In this document: in pieces, positions 29,401 through 40,908 of the stretch | How positions within the stretch are numbered: the stretch's first letter is position 1 | How the letters are laid out: every line of letters begins with the position of its first letter | Assembly (NCBI GenBank): GCA_949316235.1 | Contig: OX438744.1 | Span: forward strand, 38,622,778-38,686,777 | DNA length: 64,000 nt | Reading direction: 5' to 3' | Source of the DNA: Oegoconia quadripuncta | Taxonomy: Eukaryota > Arthropoda > Insecta > Lepidoptera > Autostichidae | Position numbers and translations under genes: made by a program | Notes under the pieces: model-generated | Told to the model about the DNA's origin: nothing | Databases searched by the model: none | What the model saw: only the letters and a program-made list of their open reading frames with translations

Positions 29401-32400
29401 TTATGTATTATTTTCCTCTTCATCATCATCAGTGTCTTCTTTAGAATACGCTTCCGCCATATAAGAATCATTGTCGCTCGAAGCCGACTTCAATTCTTTC
29501 TGATCAATTTCAGTGTCATAAAACATTGAGAAGATTCTGTCCTTGATTTGTGAAAACATGCCAGTATTTAGAGATAATGGATTGTCCAGAATGGTTAGTG
29601 AAACTTCGCTTGGTGTTCCTCTTGGTGTTGGCTTGTCATAATCAGAGCTTTTATCGTCATCGCCAAGGTCAAATGTGAACCTGCTAAATCGTTCAGTGAC
29701 TGATGATAAACATGAGTCGAATCTGGAGAATATACTTTGATCTTTCTCCTGTTCCCTGTACGAATTAATTTTTCGGGGCTTGGTTTTCTTTTCGCTTTCA
29801 TCTTCCATACCTAAATATTTTTTGCTTTCACATTTGAAGTCGCTTACAGCTTTTTGAGTGCTTTTGCATATCTCCTTTGTCTTCTCGCAAACTTTTGAAT
29901 ACATGTCATCAGCCGTTTTCTTCGGTTCAGTAATTTCGCATAGTTCTTTAGTTTTCTTTTTCACTTCAGTGAAAAGGTCTTCTGCGGCACATTTCGCTTT
30001 CTCTATAGCATTAGGATCTTCAACTACTTCCTTAGTTTTCTTAGCTACTTTGTAAAGCATATCTTCAGCCGCGATCATTAGCGTATTCATGGTTTTTTCG
30101 TGAGCATGTATTATATTTTTTTTTACTTCTTCTAGTCGTTCACTACTTGATGGTCCATCAGGTAAAGTATCAGGTATAGGTCGGCATGTTTTGCCCGTTT
30201 GTCCGGAATCATCGGATGATTTTGATGACTGTGATACTGGACATTCTTTTTTCAAAGATTCTTGGCTCGTCTTCTTTTTAGTACATTTTTTCACTTTAGT
30301 GTTAGAATCTTCCGCTGAAACTGTTATAGCTTTTTCGATGGATGCATCCATTGGGCAATATGCATGTTCAGTTGTAAAAGGACATTTAGATTTGCTTTCA
30401 GATTTATTAGATGTATTAGATTGACATTTTGAAGGTTCTTCAGATAGAAATACCTTTTCATCAGATTTGTTGAAACTATCGGATTTACATTTTTTTGGCG
30501 TACTCTGATCATCTTTGTTTGCAGCTTCTTTGAGAAGCTGGCATTTGGGTATTGGTTCAGCATCTTTTGGTTTACTATCGCAATCAAAATCCGATTTTTT
30601 AGATTTGCATTCAGTATTTTCTACTGTGCATTTCGAGCTATTTCTGCTTACCGGATAAGCCTTGGATGATATAATTCTTAAAATTGATATTTCTGTACGA
30701 GTCGAGCCCATGTCAGCCGTTTTTCTGCACGTAGACTCTTCTTTCTCTTTAGAATAGGGACAATTACTCTCACTCTTATTAGTGTCATTAGATTGCTCTG
30801 GAGGTTTTGCTCCGCACTTGTAGCTGGTCTCATTCTTATCTAGAGCTGCTACTAGTGGACATTTTGGTACTTTATTTCTTGTTTCGCTTTTCACCTTAGA
30901 GTATTTTGAGTCACTAGAAGGTACGAAAGGGCATTTCGATTCACATTTATTTTTGCATCTTGTTTCACTTTTGACTTGAGTATCTGAGTCACTTTTGTCC
31001 TTACATTTTGCTTCACCCTTATCCTTAGAATCTAGAAAAGGACCTTTAGAGTCACTCTTTTTTTCACACTTCGATTCAAACTTGTTTTTAGAATCTGAGA
31101 AAGGACATTTCAATTCACTCTTATCTTTGCACTTGGTTTCACTCTTATCTTTGGAAGCTAATAATGAACATTTTGTTTCATTTTTGTCTTTACATTTAGT
31201 ATCAACTTTATCTTTAGAATCTGAGAAAGGGCATTTCAATTCAATTTTATCCTTGCATTTGGTTTCACTCTTAACTTTGGAATCTAATAATGGACATTTT
31301 GATTCATGTTTGGATTTACATTTGCTTTCATCCTTATCGTTAGAATTTGAAAAGGGACATTTAGATTCATTCTTTTTATCACATTTAGATTCACTCTTAT
31401 CCTTGCATTTAGTTACATTCCTGTCTTTGGAATCTAACAATGGACACTTTGCGTCACTTTTTTCTTTACATTTGGTTTCCACTTTATCTTTAGAATCAGA
31501 AAAGGGACACTTAGTTCCACTTTTTTTTTCACATTTCGATTTCGCCTCACTTTTTGCTTTAATATTTGCTAAGGGGCATTTGGATTCATTTTTCTCTTTA
31601 GAATCTGCGACTGGACATTTTAATTCACTCTTATCTTTACACCTTGTTTCACCCTTATCTTTGCAAGACTTAGATTCACTTTTATCTTTGGTGTCCTTTG
31701 TCGATTCAGTCTTTTCTGTAGACTTTTTTTGGGAACATTTTGACTCACTTTTATCCTTAGAACATTTGGATTCACCCTTATCATTGGAATCCTTTAATGG
31801 GCATTTTGATTCACTTTTACCAATAGAACATTTGGATTCTCCCTTTTCTTTAGATTCATTCTTATTTTTAGAATCTACTAAGGACGTTTTTGACTCAGTT
31901 TTATCCTTTGATACTACGGAAATAGTCTCAATATTTTTACCAGCATCTGAGCTACATTTTTTTTGTTTATCTTTCTGAGTTGAGGTTTCTGGTATAGGCT
32001 TTTCTGTTGTAGTCATTGTAGGAGTATCTTTACTATTTCTATTGTTGTTAGACGTCTGCGTTAAGTTATCTGAAGTTTTGGAAAATTTGGAACAGTTGGA
32101 GCTAATGCTAGGTTCAGGTTTACTTGTAGCACTTTTATTACTTGGAATGTCGTCTTTAATCCTCAATTCGTCAAATGTATCGTCGCTTCTCAATGAATCA
32201 AACGTAAAACACGGTTGTTGATCAGGAAAGTCTTCTTCAGCGGAGTCTAATATACTTTTCAATAGTTTCTCCTCAAAATCCGGACAATCTGAAGGATAAT
32301 TTTTCAAGTAAGGCTTAATAACTTCTCTGCAGTATCTAAATTTCTTTGCAGTATTATCCTCGTTATCAGAACTGGTTGGATGAATCTCTTCAGTGATTTT

Positions 32401-32649
32401 CTCGCGTACAATGGTGATATTCCTTTTGCTGCTCGAGTCTTGTAGTACTTGACAGTATTCGATAATTTTTAACGAACCTTTTTCATTGTTTCCGATTTCT
32501 CTAGGCAGCGGTAGTTTACAGCGAGGTCCACTGGTTGAAGTACTAGATTCTTGGTTATGTGTAGGTTGAAACGTTTGTGTTTCTTTGTGGAATAGAACGC
32601 TTAGATTCGACGAATTGCAATTGTCGTGGGTGAAATTTAATGGATGCAT
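29401..32649 (-). CDS. Lys/Ser/Cys repeat protein, 1,082 aa, function unknown
   Basis: One uninterrupted ATG-to-TAA frame of 3.2 kb. An in-frame TAA lies about 35 nt before the ATG. Possible poly(A) signals lie past the stop, the nearest near 29326. Residues 1-250 are mixed and acidic (DCPDFEEKLLKSILDSAEED). About residues 260-610 hold roughly twenty units close to SKDKxETKCKDKSELKCPFS, alternating KCP and CKDK. About 860-945 hold three or four helical units like AAEDLFTEVKKKTKELC. The C-terminus is acidic (DTDDDEEENN) after KDRIFSMFYDTEID. No signal peptide, membrane span or catalytic motif. Its KCP repeats echo the small Cys proteins beside it. Upstream, TTCTGTTCCAG near 32722 is a candidate 5' acceptor. 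Family not recognised; a structural or scaffold role is a guess. Confidence 0.8.
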   Translation of the reverse strand: MHPLNFTHDNCNSSNLSVLFHKETQTFQPTHNQESSTSTSGPRCKLPLPREIGNNEKGSLKIIEYCQVLQDSSSKRNITIVREKITEEIHPTSSDNEDNTAKKFRYCREVIKPYLKNYPSDCPDFEEKLLKSILDSAEEDFPDQQPCFTFDSLRSDDTFDELRIKDDIPSNKSATSKPEPSISSNCSKFSKTSDNLTQTSNNNRNSKDTPTMTTTEKPIPETSTQKDKQKKCSSDAGKNIETISVVSKDKTESKTSLVDSKNKNESKEKGESKCSIGKSESKCPLKDSNDKGESKCSKDKSESKCSQKKSTEKTESTKDTKDKSESKSCKDKGETRCKDKSELKCPVADSKEKNESKCPLANIKAKSEAKSKCEKKSGTKCPFSDSKDKVETKCKEKSDAKCPLLDSKDRNVTKCKDKSESKCDKKNESKCPFSNSNDKDESKCKSKHESKCPLLDSKVKSETKCKDKIELKCPFSDSKDKVDTKCKDKNETKCSLLASKDKSETKCKDKSELKCPFSDSKNKFESKCEKKSDSKGPFLDSKDKGEAKCKDKSDSDTQVKSETRCKNKCESKCPFVPSSDSKYSKVKSETRNKVPKCPLVAALDKNETSYKCGAKPPEQSNDTNKSESNCPYSKEKEESTCRKTADMGSTRTEISILRIISSKAYPVSRNSSKCTVENTECKSKKSDFDCDSKPKDAEPIPKCQLLKEAANKDDQSTPKKCKSDSFNKSDEKVFLSEEPSKCQSNTSNKSESKSKCPFTTEHAYCPMDASIEKAITVSAEDSNTKVKKCTKKKTSQESLKKECPVSQSSKSSDDSGQTGKTCRPIPDTLPDGPSSSERLEEVKKNIIHAHEKTMNTLMIAAEDMLYKVAKKTKEVVEDPNAIEKAKCAAEDLFTEVKKKTKELCEITEPKKTADDMYSKVCEKTKEICKSTQKAVSDFKCESKKYLGMEDESEKKTKPRKINSYREQEKDQSIFSRFDSCLSSVTERFSRFTFDLGDDDKSSDYDKPTPRGTPSEVSLTILDNPLSLNTGMFSQIKDRIFSMFYDTEIDQKELKSASSDNDSYMAEAYSKEDTDDDEEENNT

Positions 32650-34257
32650 AGGTACTATTTTTTGCCGGTGGTCGGGTTGTTATTGGACTCTGATGACTTA
32701 CGGTATCACATGTCTTGGGCTGCTGGAACAGAAAATATATATATTTGCAACATTCATTTTTGTTTCACATTTATAACTATTCACAATAAATTTTCTTGTC
32801 CTGTCATTGTTCTGTAGTGACAGATGAAATGGCGGTTGACAGATTCTATTTTTGGACATAACAGCCAGGTATAGCAATGACAGATCTTGCTGATGGGAGA
32901 TTTCTTTTTGAAGCGCTGCGGTTATTGTGATTCTGAAACTAGTCTCTTTGGTAAACAAATAATCTTCATCTCCCGAAACCCGCCCACATCTATGGTTACC
33001 GCCCCAGTTAGCTTGTCAAAAGCTGAAGCCGCCAAAATCTTTTGTAAAGCATTCTGCCACTTTACTGAAGAATGACTTGACCGTGACTAGACTCTGTATA
33101 CGCCAAGTATACGACGAATTACTTGTTTTGACTGAGACTGACTTACAAACTGAAGAAATAAGAGAAATAAGACATGGCTGTTATGGGCTAGATCCCTTTG
33201 CCTTCTCCTAAAGGAGAGAATGAAACCAAAAAAAAAAAATTGTATGCAATAAAGTAGTATTTATGAAACAACTTTCCGCCCGCGGCTTCGCCTGCATGGA
33301 ATAACTTTATCGCGGAAATTTGTGTAAAAAATATTCTATCCACGGTATGTTCTACCTATATGCCAAAATGCATCCAAATCGGTTCATCCGTTTCGCCGTG
33401 ATTGGGCTACAAACAAACAAACATCCAAACTTTCACATTTATAATATTAGTTTGACTACGAGTATTTAGATATACCGGATGAGTTTTTTTACCGTGAGCA
33501 AATAATGTAGTTTAAAAAACTAAAAAAACGCGCTACATTTCCACCACAAATCTCCTGGCTCCATCATCAGATCGTCGACACCAAGTGTCAATATGGGACT
33601 CGTCAAAACGAGACCCAACTCGAGGGGTTTACTAGTAGCTACTGAAGAGTTTCACCATCCACCTCCTGGCTCCATAATCAGATCAGCTCTGAGATACCAA
33701 ATTATAGCATTGTCATCAGAATTACATATACTCGTACATACAAAGTTTCATTTCGATACAACAATTAGAAGTACCTAAGTTTAAATTAACTTTCAAGATT
33801 TACATAGTTATAAGTGAAGCTAAGTTTAAACCATATTCGAGTAAAGTATTGTGTCATTTAACTACACATAATTACATCATTAAATTAAATGAACTAAAAA
33901 CGGTGAAAAAACTCAGCCGGTATACCTATATGTGCTTTATGTTTATAAAGTTTCATAAGCACCGGTTTATTCATTACGAAAAATTTGGACATGAAAGTTT
34001 CTATGGAACTCCGTCCGGGATAAACCGTCTTAATCATTTCATTATTGTTTGGTGTGGACACACACATCCATACAAATCGCCTTCCAATGCATTACACGTC
34101 GTTATTCTTATGAGGTTAAAAAACTTATTTCGTGATGATTATCAAAATCATGTGATATCCATAATAGATACAAGCTTAGTTGCTCAGTGTGGAACTAGAT
34201 GGTGCTGTGTATGATCAAGGATATTTATTTGTTATTAATTATTATATTGTTACATAG
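32650..34257. other. Intergenic stretch with repeat pieces
   Basis: Holds repeat M (33275-33455), a CTCCTGGCTCCATCATCAGA block at 33546 repeated at 33665 and near 28145 and 42655, and SINE C-like GTTGCTCAGTGTGGAACTAG near 34180. A 62-codon plus-strand frame at 32887-33075 is unremarkable. Confidence 0.4.
33275..33455 (+). repeat. Dispersed repeat family M, second copy
   Basis: CCGCGGCTTCGCCTGCATGG through TTCATCCGTTTCGCCGTGAT to CATTTATAATATTAG; shorter than the copy at 19361-19611. Confidence 0.6.
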
Positions 34258-34632
34258 TTATTTATCGCAAGAACATTTCTCATTCCCGGACTTTGCTTTG
34301 CAGGAAGCGCTTCCAGGCTTTTGCCCTTTCTTCTTCATGTCTTCACTTGGGCAAAACTGTAATTTAGGCTCCTTGCATTGATTAGAAGTCAATTTACACT
34401 TCGACCCACTTTTAAATTCTGGATCGACTAAGCAATTCAATTTGCACTGAGATAGAGTGTGTTCGCATGGTGGCGTCTTTTTTCTAAGTGCGGCTGCAGA
34501 TTCCTTAATTCCAGTTGAGCCATCAGGACAAGTTGGTGGACCACTGCTGAAGAAACCAGTTGAACCAGTGTACACAGGTGGGCATCCAGTAATGGGATCC
34601 ACCTTCTTTTCTTTCGGGGGGCAATCTGGCAT
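34258..34632 (-). CDS. Cys/Pro/Lys-rich small protein, 124 aa, function unknown
   Basis: ATG at 34632, TAA at 34258, AATAAA about 30 nt later. It reads MPDCPPKEKKVDPITGCPP, a Gly/Ser stretch (STGFFSSGPPTCPDGST), PPCEHTLSQCKLNCLVD, then KCKLTSNQCKEPKLQFCPSE and a basic Cys end KCSCDK. Twelve Cys are spread along the chain, often next to Lys or Pro, as in the 1,082-aa protein and the gene at 35189. No signal peptide. Three independent signals (ATG, continuous frame with biased composition, poly(A) site) support a gene. Function unknown; the pattern is reminiscent of small Cys/Pro proteins of insect sperm tails, without direct homology. Confidence 0.7.
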   Translation of the reverse strand: MPDCPPKEKKVDPITGCPPVYTGSTGFFSSGPPTCPDGSTGIKESAAALRKKTPPCEHTLSQCKLNCLVDPEFKSGSKCKLTSNQCKEPKLQFCPSEDMKKKGQKPGSASCKAKSGNEKCSCDK

Positions 34633-35188
34633 TCTGCGTGATGGTTTTGTGTTTGTTTTTCTTGAAATTACATTTTGATTTCTACATTTTTACAAACGCA
34701 TATGCACGTCAGTAATTTCCTTGACATTTTTCTGACGTGATTTTGATTTATCTATGATTAGGGCTTTTTGGAGGGATCTCGGCGAGTGAAGTTGCAATTT
34801 TCTTTATAATTCTTATAATTTGTGCATTCTGACTTTTGAAGCTTAATAATGGCAGAATATTGTGCAGCAAAAGTTAGTGATGGTGTACAAGTGAAGGGAC
34901 GTGTAAATTAAAGTGCGTAACGGAGCTTTCGGGTTCCCACAACTGTTGTTGTATGTTATACTAACTCAGTCTCAACTGATAAACTGCGCGAACGGCTCGT
35001 TTTTGTAAAACAAAGATTGTATTTATATCCGCGGCATTTCCCCACAGCAAGATACCGTAAGACATCAAGCTGTGGAAATAACTAAAATAATACAAAGGTT
35101 TATTTATTAACCAGATAACTATTATTCATTTATCTACGCAATACATATCCAAAGAAATAGGTATAATTCATCAAGCTGTTTTCCATCT

Positions 35189-35395
35189 TCATGGACATGG
35201 TTTCTCTGGCTTCTTACAAGCTGTAGGCGAAAGCCTGTTAACTTTTGGGGGTGGTTTTGGCATTATTGGAGGTGGGCAGGTGGGATCTACTGGATCTAGT
35301 GGCGATCGCTGTGGTGGGGGTATACAGGTGCCTTTAGGTTCTTTGCATTTTTTCTTACATTTGCCCCCCTTTTGTGATGCTGAGGTAGCCGACAT
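35189..35395 (-). CDS. Cys/Pro/Lys-rich small protein, 68 aa, function unknown
   Basis: ATG at 35395, TGA at 35189. It reads MSATSASQKGGKCKKKCKEP, GTCIPPPQRSPLDPVDPTC, PPPIMPKPPPK and ends ACKKPEKPCP. Basic Cys motifs (KCKKKCK) flank a proline-rich middle, with the DPxxPTCPPP step recalling its neighbours. An AATAAA occurs about 85 nt downstream near 35100. It is very short, so the case rests on composition, position and strand within the cluster. A protein-coding role is likely; its job is not known. Confidence 0.6.
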   Translation of the reverse strand: MSATSASQKGGKCKKKCKEPKGTCIPPPQRSPLDPVDPTCPPPIMPKPPPKVNRLSPTACKKPEKPCP

Positions 35396-36439
35396 ATCGG
35401 TTGTCCATTCAGAATTATCTTGCTACATTTCTTTGTATTTCTAATTTAATTTCAATTCTTATAAAGAACTAATGTCGTGAATTGAGTTTGACATGTTCTT
35501 GTTTTTTTTTTTAAATTACCTCGACAGACTGATATCAGTGCCCCTCTTGGGAGGCATGGAACTTGTTTCATAGAGCCACACAACCACAGAGGACGGAATA
35601 TAGGTCTGTCTCCAAGTATTATAAACTTTAGGGAAATAAAATGACAATTTTATAAACTCATATGCCTTTATTTCGTACTGGTGCGTTTGCCTTACATGTA
35701 TACTTAGTACAAATTAACCAAAAAAATTATCTTTTCTTTATTTAACTATTATTATAAAAATGACGTGAGATATATCACTTAAATCGATATGCTTTTACAA
35801 ATAAAAAGCAACTCTAAAGTAAATCAATAAATAAATAGAAAATAAAATGATACATTAGATATTTCTATTTATAAAAAATGAGTACAATCTGTATTTAGTG
35901 AGCGTGTTCTATATTTTGAAAGATAGCTAGACAACGCGATGCCACTTCGCGTCTCATGTGTAGATTCTAGACGGGGAAACACGCAACATTTTCTGTTACC
36001 AATTTTAAATAGAATTAAGATAAAATCCGCGCCCTGGATCAATGAGGCCTCCATTTAGTCCAGTAAGGATACACTTTTAACTTCCTATAATTTTAAAGGC
36101 CGTGATTTCTTGCACATGGATAGAGTACCTGTGAGTGATAGAATAAAAAAAAAATCTAACAAATCCGTAGCTTGCTTTAGTTATAATATACATATCTAAT
36201 AATAAAACATAGACTATATCATTAAAATTACAATGCGTCGGAGAATATACTTAGAGTAACTTCTTTGCAATTATGAAAAATTTCACCAAGGCCAATATAG
36301 CGATTCAATAAACAATTTTTAGAAAATAATAAAGTAGCTATTGATTAATTTTTTAGAAAATAGCTATAGAAGATCTTACCATCTTCTACAACGCAATGAA
36401 GTGCACAGTGGTAACTTTAATTTAATATTGTAGGTTTTA
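35396..36439. other. Intergenic, repeat H fragment, no gene seen
   Basis: 36055-36135 is an inverted, uninterrupted piece of repeat H (TAAGGATACACTTTTAACTT ... GAGTACCTGTGAGTGATAG). 36385-36450 is a second piece. The rest is AT-rich. Confidence 0.5.
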
Positions 36440-36620
36440 TAACTAAATACCTACACTATAAGAAATGTTTATGTAAAAAATCTTAATATATATATATAAC
36501 TGTGATAATAACTATAGTTAAGTATAGAAAATAATAAACTGTCAGGCCCTCTCCTAATGTAAGATAATATTGCCATGCCCCAACGGGGCGTCACAAATAT
36601 TTATTTAAGACCTAGTTTTA
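36440..36620 (+). repeat. LINE J3 3' non-coding end
   Basis: GAAATGTTTATGTAAAAAAT, an AT dinucleotide run, GAAAATAATAAACTGTCAGG and CCCTCTCCTAATG match the minus strand of 28565-28690. No coding part survives. Confidence 0.6.
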
Positions 36621-36629
36621 CTCGTAAGC

Positions 36630-39040
36630 ATGTACATATATTTGTGATACTGCAATAAACGTACTGAATACTGAATACTGAATACTATACCTAAAGCAGA
36701 CTCCACATTCGTTAGAAAATATTTTTTACAATATCACTGATAGGTACTCTGTCTATGTACAAAAAATCAGGGCCTTTAAGATTATAGGAAGTTACACCCC
36801 TAAATATGCATATCTTGACTGAACTAATTTGTATCTGCGTAACCAAGCAATCCGACCACAATGTTCGCAACGAATTAGGTATGAATGATACGACCGCTCG
36901 TTGCATGTATATATATTCACGTAATTTAATAGCAGAGCGGACGAATGCAAGCTTGGGGCAAGACTGTTCAGTGCATGTGTACATGTTTCACTTGTTCTTG
37001 TACGTTCATCCATGTTCTTGGGTTTAGCTGAAAAGCAGTGTTTTGCTTTTTGAGCAATCCGACACACCGAGCTATGAACCCTTTTGTGCTGCTGCAGCAC
37101 ATACATAACAATAATCCTGTAATACGTTGCCATAATTGTATCGATCTACAATTTGTTATTGTGTCTGTATGTTTAATGTATGTGTGTGACTGGAGAAAGA
37201 AATAATCTATCTACATTTTCACGTAATTTCGCAGCAGAGCGGACGAACCTTAGTCGCGCGGATTAAAACCAATGAAAATTAATTTTCCAAAATAAACAGT
37301 CGTAACATCTACATGCTGTTGCTTTGAACCCTCGCCATATATAAGAATGCGACTACATTTGTACTAACAATTACTAATATTGAACACAAATCAAGAAAAA
37401 ATATATCATTATAATCGAAATTTTCCCGACTAACAAGTGTCGGAAAGCCAGAGGTCGTTATTCAGGAGCAATGACTTGTGAGTCGACCCGACCTAGCTAG
37501 CGGCCATCACCATCCGAGACTATCAATAAGCTATATGACTTAAAAGTAATATTAGTTCATGTTTTGTCAATGATCCATGGATATGGCGAGGGGTATGTAA
37601 AAACAGAGACCATACATAAAAATATTGTTTAAATAATGGTGTCACTTCTTTCTCATGAAAACTTGAATTTTAAAGATGTTTCTTATAATGATAATTAAAT
37701 TATCATTTGTATCAGTAATATGATCTTATGTTCCTGGATTAATATAAAACCGCTCACTCTATAGTATCTTTGGCGATAAGTATTGCTTCATGAAAAAAAA
37801 TACTACATTTAAAACACTGGACTCAAAAGACATTACAATATCTTTGGCGTTCCTCTAAACTGTATGCAGTTTGATTTAAAAAAATAAAATAAAAATACAA
37901 TTTTCAAAAAGCATCCTTTTATCGGACTAATGCGAACGACAGGGCAAAATATAACTTTTAAGTTACGTAATATTTACAAAAAGTCTCGAAATCGAGAAAA
38001 AAAAATATAATTAAATCACTAAAACATGGACGGAAACGATAAGATTTGCAAAATAATCACAAATAATTTGTAATAAAATAATATATCTAAATAGTTTTGC
38101 ACGTAATGTATCAAATTGTATGTATCAATAAAATTTAAAGCATACAGTATGTTAAAACAAACTCTCATATACACAAAATAATGTATTTGTCGCTGCTAAA
38201 TACTGGTACGAGAAGAACAATTATTTCATATTCTTTTACGACAATTTTACAGGCCTTTAATGAAAATCAATTATTTAAAATAAATAAGGTGACAATTTTT
38301 TTCCCCAGGGAAAATAAAAACGACGGTCAAGTGCCAGCAGGACTCGTGTCCTAAGGTTTAACGTGGTGCGTGCATGAAATTTATATGTAACGGAGAAATT
38401 ATAAAAAACAACTATAGTTGGGAGATATATATCTGAATTTTTTATACAACAAATATGCGGTTGATAAAAATTTCAAAACACACTGTATGCCAACAATTAG
38501 AAACTAAAGACACTTTCAAAGATATCCCAAATAGACATAATTGACTACGATAATTACCAATGAATCCAACGGGTAACTACTAGAAAACTGGTTACAAAGT
38601 TCCTATTTTGACGCTTATTTTAAAGATAATAGAGAAATTGGACAGCCCTGAATGTGCCTCGTCACTTTTTTATAAAAAGTACAAAAAAAAAGAAAACAAA
38701 TAATCTCAACGTAATTTCAAAATAATCTATAAACATCCATACTGTAAGATTTAAATCTATGCGTACTATATAGATGACTTGCTTTTGTTTTGAAGCTTCG
38801 AGCTGGATCCAGACTTAGCTTAAAATATAATTTTAATTCAAAAAAATATTACAAAGTTATATTAAAATTGTTGATGGTCAAGAAAACTAGTAAAAAATAC
38901 TATAATACTCGTATAAAAGGAGAGTAGGATAAAGGCGAAGATTTATAAGTTGACCAATAATGTGCTGCACTTTTTCAGACCCCTTTAATTAATATGAATA
39001 TTACATCCCAGATCCTATCAATATAAAACATTTCCAAATA
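36630..39040. other. Intergenic AT-rich stretch, no gene seen
   Basis: Contains GAATACTGAATACT repeats at about 36668 and a repeat H piece at 36725-36800. No exon with two splice sites or long frame was found. It could include 3' UTR sequence of the Pax gene, which is transcribed toward it. Confidence 0.4.
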
Positions 39041-39043
39041 ATA

Positions 39044-39452
39044 TTGGGTCTTTACCTATGAAATTAGAGTTTTTTTTCTTCATTAATCATATGTACCAAT
39101 TCCTGCGATTTTCAAAGCTATATCCGTATTAGTTTTTTATTTGGCAAATGGAATATTATTTCAAGGTTTCACATGAAATATTTTTTTAATTTCTGGGCTA
39201 AATCACATAATTAAAAAAATTTGAACAGAGCTCTTTTCATGTGCTTCCCATAATCATTTCTTAGATTCGCTGAAACTTTTATAAAGCGGTTAATTTTAAA
39301 AATTAACGCTGCCTATACTTAACTTAATGTTAGCTAAAGTTTAGCTAAATTTGGATTGGTCGTTACCAAAAAAAATCAAAAATGTTGTATGGAGAAAACA
39401 GTCTTAATGAAATTCTTCATACAAAACGCCAATTTCATAGGTAAGGACCTAA
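39044..39452. mobile_element. 409-bp mariner-like MITE (copy 1, complete)
   Basis: Ends TTGGGTCTTTACCTATGAAA and the complement of TTAGGTCCTTACCTATGAAA, flanked by TA on both sides. TA duplication and this kind of terminal repeat fit the Tc1/mariner superfamily. No transposase. Copies at 50571 and 62400 have damaged right ends. Confidence 0.8.
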
Positions 39453-39861
39453 TAGGATAAATTACTCGCAAGTAAAAATCTCACAACAAACGTAGTTATT
39501 AAAAATTAAAAAGCAAATATTCGTTTGGAATTATTCCTAACATAAAAATAAATATTGTTGACGTCTGTATATTCAGCTAAGTCTGGCTTCAGCTTTCTTT
39601 TGATCATTTTTTTTATAAATAACTAAGAATTATAACAATAGACAAAATAAGTTAGACATCTTACACCAATAATAACATAACGTTTTTATTTAGTAATACA
39701 GATTTTGTGCAAGGTACAGCTTGAGGGGCTATGCACACGTTAGCAGAGCCGCGGTTGGTCTGTTTTGTACCATATAATATAATTTTATGTGCATCGGTTT
39801 ACAAGAGCAGCGGACATTTCGCTCAAATAAGCAGTAAGTCGCGCGTGCGATGTAACACAAT

Positions 39862-40011
39862 AGTGTCGTTTCGGATGTACACCAACTAAACTAAACTAAA
39901 ACCAGTTTTGGAGTGGTGCCGTCGCATCGTACTGTTCCAGCGAGAAAGATACAGTACTACTTTAAAACTGGTTTTAGTTTAGTTTAGTTGATGTACATCC
40001 GAATCGACACC
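39862..40011. mobile_element. Palindromic fold-back MITE (copy 2)
   Basis: About 150 bp, more than 90 percent like 18473-18627 by eye, with the same arm order and centre (TACTGTTCCAG ... ACAGTACTAC). AAT lies just outside each end, so a 3-bp target duplication is possible. Confidence 0.85.
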
Positions 40012-40908
40012 AATGCCTTTATAATCATAGAATATGCAATACAAGCGGCTGGTGTGCTGCGTTTTGTTCGCTTATAGATAATGACACATAATAAAATAAT
40101 ATAAAACACGAATAATTTTAAAATTTACAAAAAATATATTCTCGAACTAATTACTGCTGTATAAACGACCATTAATAGACATTTGTATCTAATTTGAGGT
40201 AAAGGAAAAGAGAATTGTCTTACACACTAACAATGACAATAAAAGTCTTACATTAGAATTCAATAAAATACATTATTTACATACTTAAGTCTTAGAGAAG
40301 AATTTCAACACTTTGGCTCATTCTGTATTCTTCACCCAACTAAAATAATGAGTATAAAATTAATGTTAGAATATCTCTCGTCGGAACTGCGATAACAAAG
40401 AAATGAACAGTAAATTTTGCCATGAAAATACGCTAAGCATTTTTGTTTAGAATTGCCCAAAAATGTTAAAAGTATGTTTGCAAAATAGAAATTATTTTAT
40501 TGGAAAAAAAAATGAAATCAATGCAATTTCTGTAATAGGGCATACTCAATCTCAAATTGCACGACATGACATTAATGATATAGGCTTCGTTTGCATCTTT
40601 ATTCAGATCTAAACAAATCTGCTGTTCGTAGCTTTCGACCTCCGTAATGGTCGATAACTGACATGGGCTGCCAATTTTAAGATAAAGAAAGGAGGCCTTT
40701 GTTTATATCGTGCACTGGACTAGTGTTTGATTAAGCATTTTCAATTTGCACATATTCAAATTGTAGCATTTGGAGTTTTACAACATTTCGTAAAATGGTT
40801 TTATGTTTTGTGTGGACACACTATCGACACGGAAGTGTGAGGGCCAAGTTCTCAAAAAAAAAACATAAAGTAGTTGTTCATACGCCGTGCACTATTTACA
40901 TGTTTCCT

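Noticed and set aside
30995..31978. 327-codon plus-strand frame as a gene
   Set aside because: It is opposite the KCP repeat array of the 1,082-aa protein, is built of the complement of those repeats, and has no independent features.
32701..32721. 21-nt microexon before the 1,082-aa gene (good acceptor, GTAAGT donor)
   Set aside because: The following intron would be under 50 nt, and no acceptor near the ATG is convincing. The acceptor alone may mark the start of a 5' exon.
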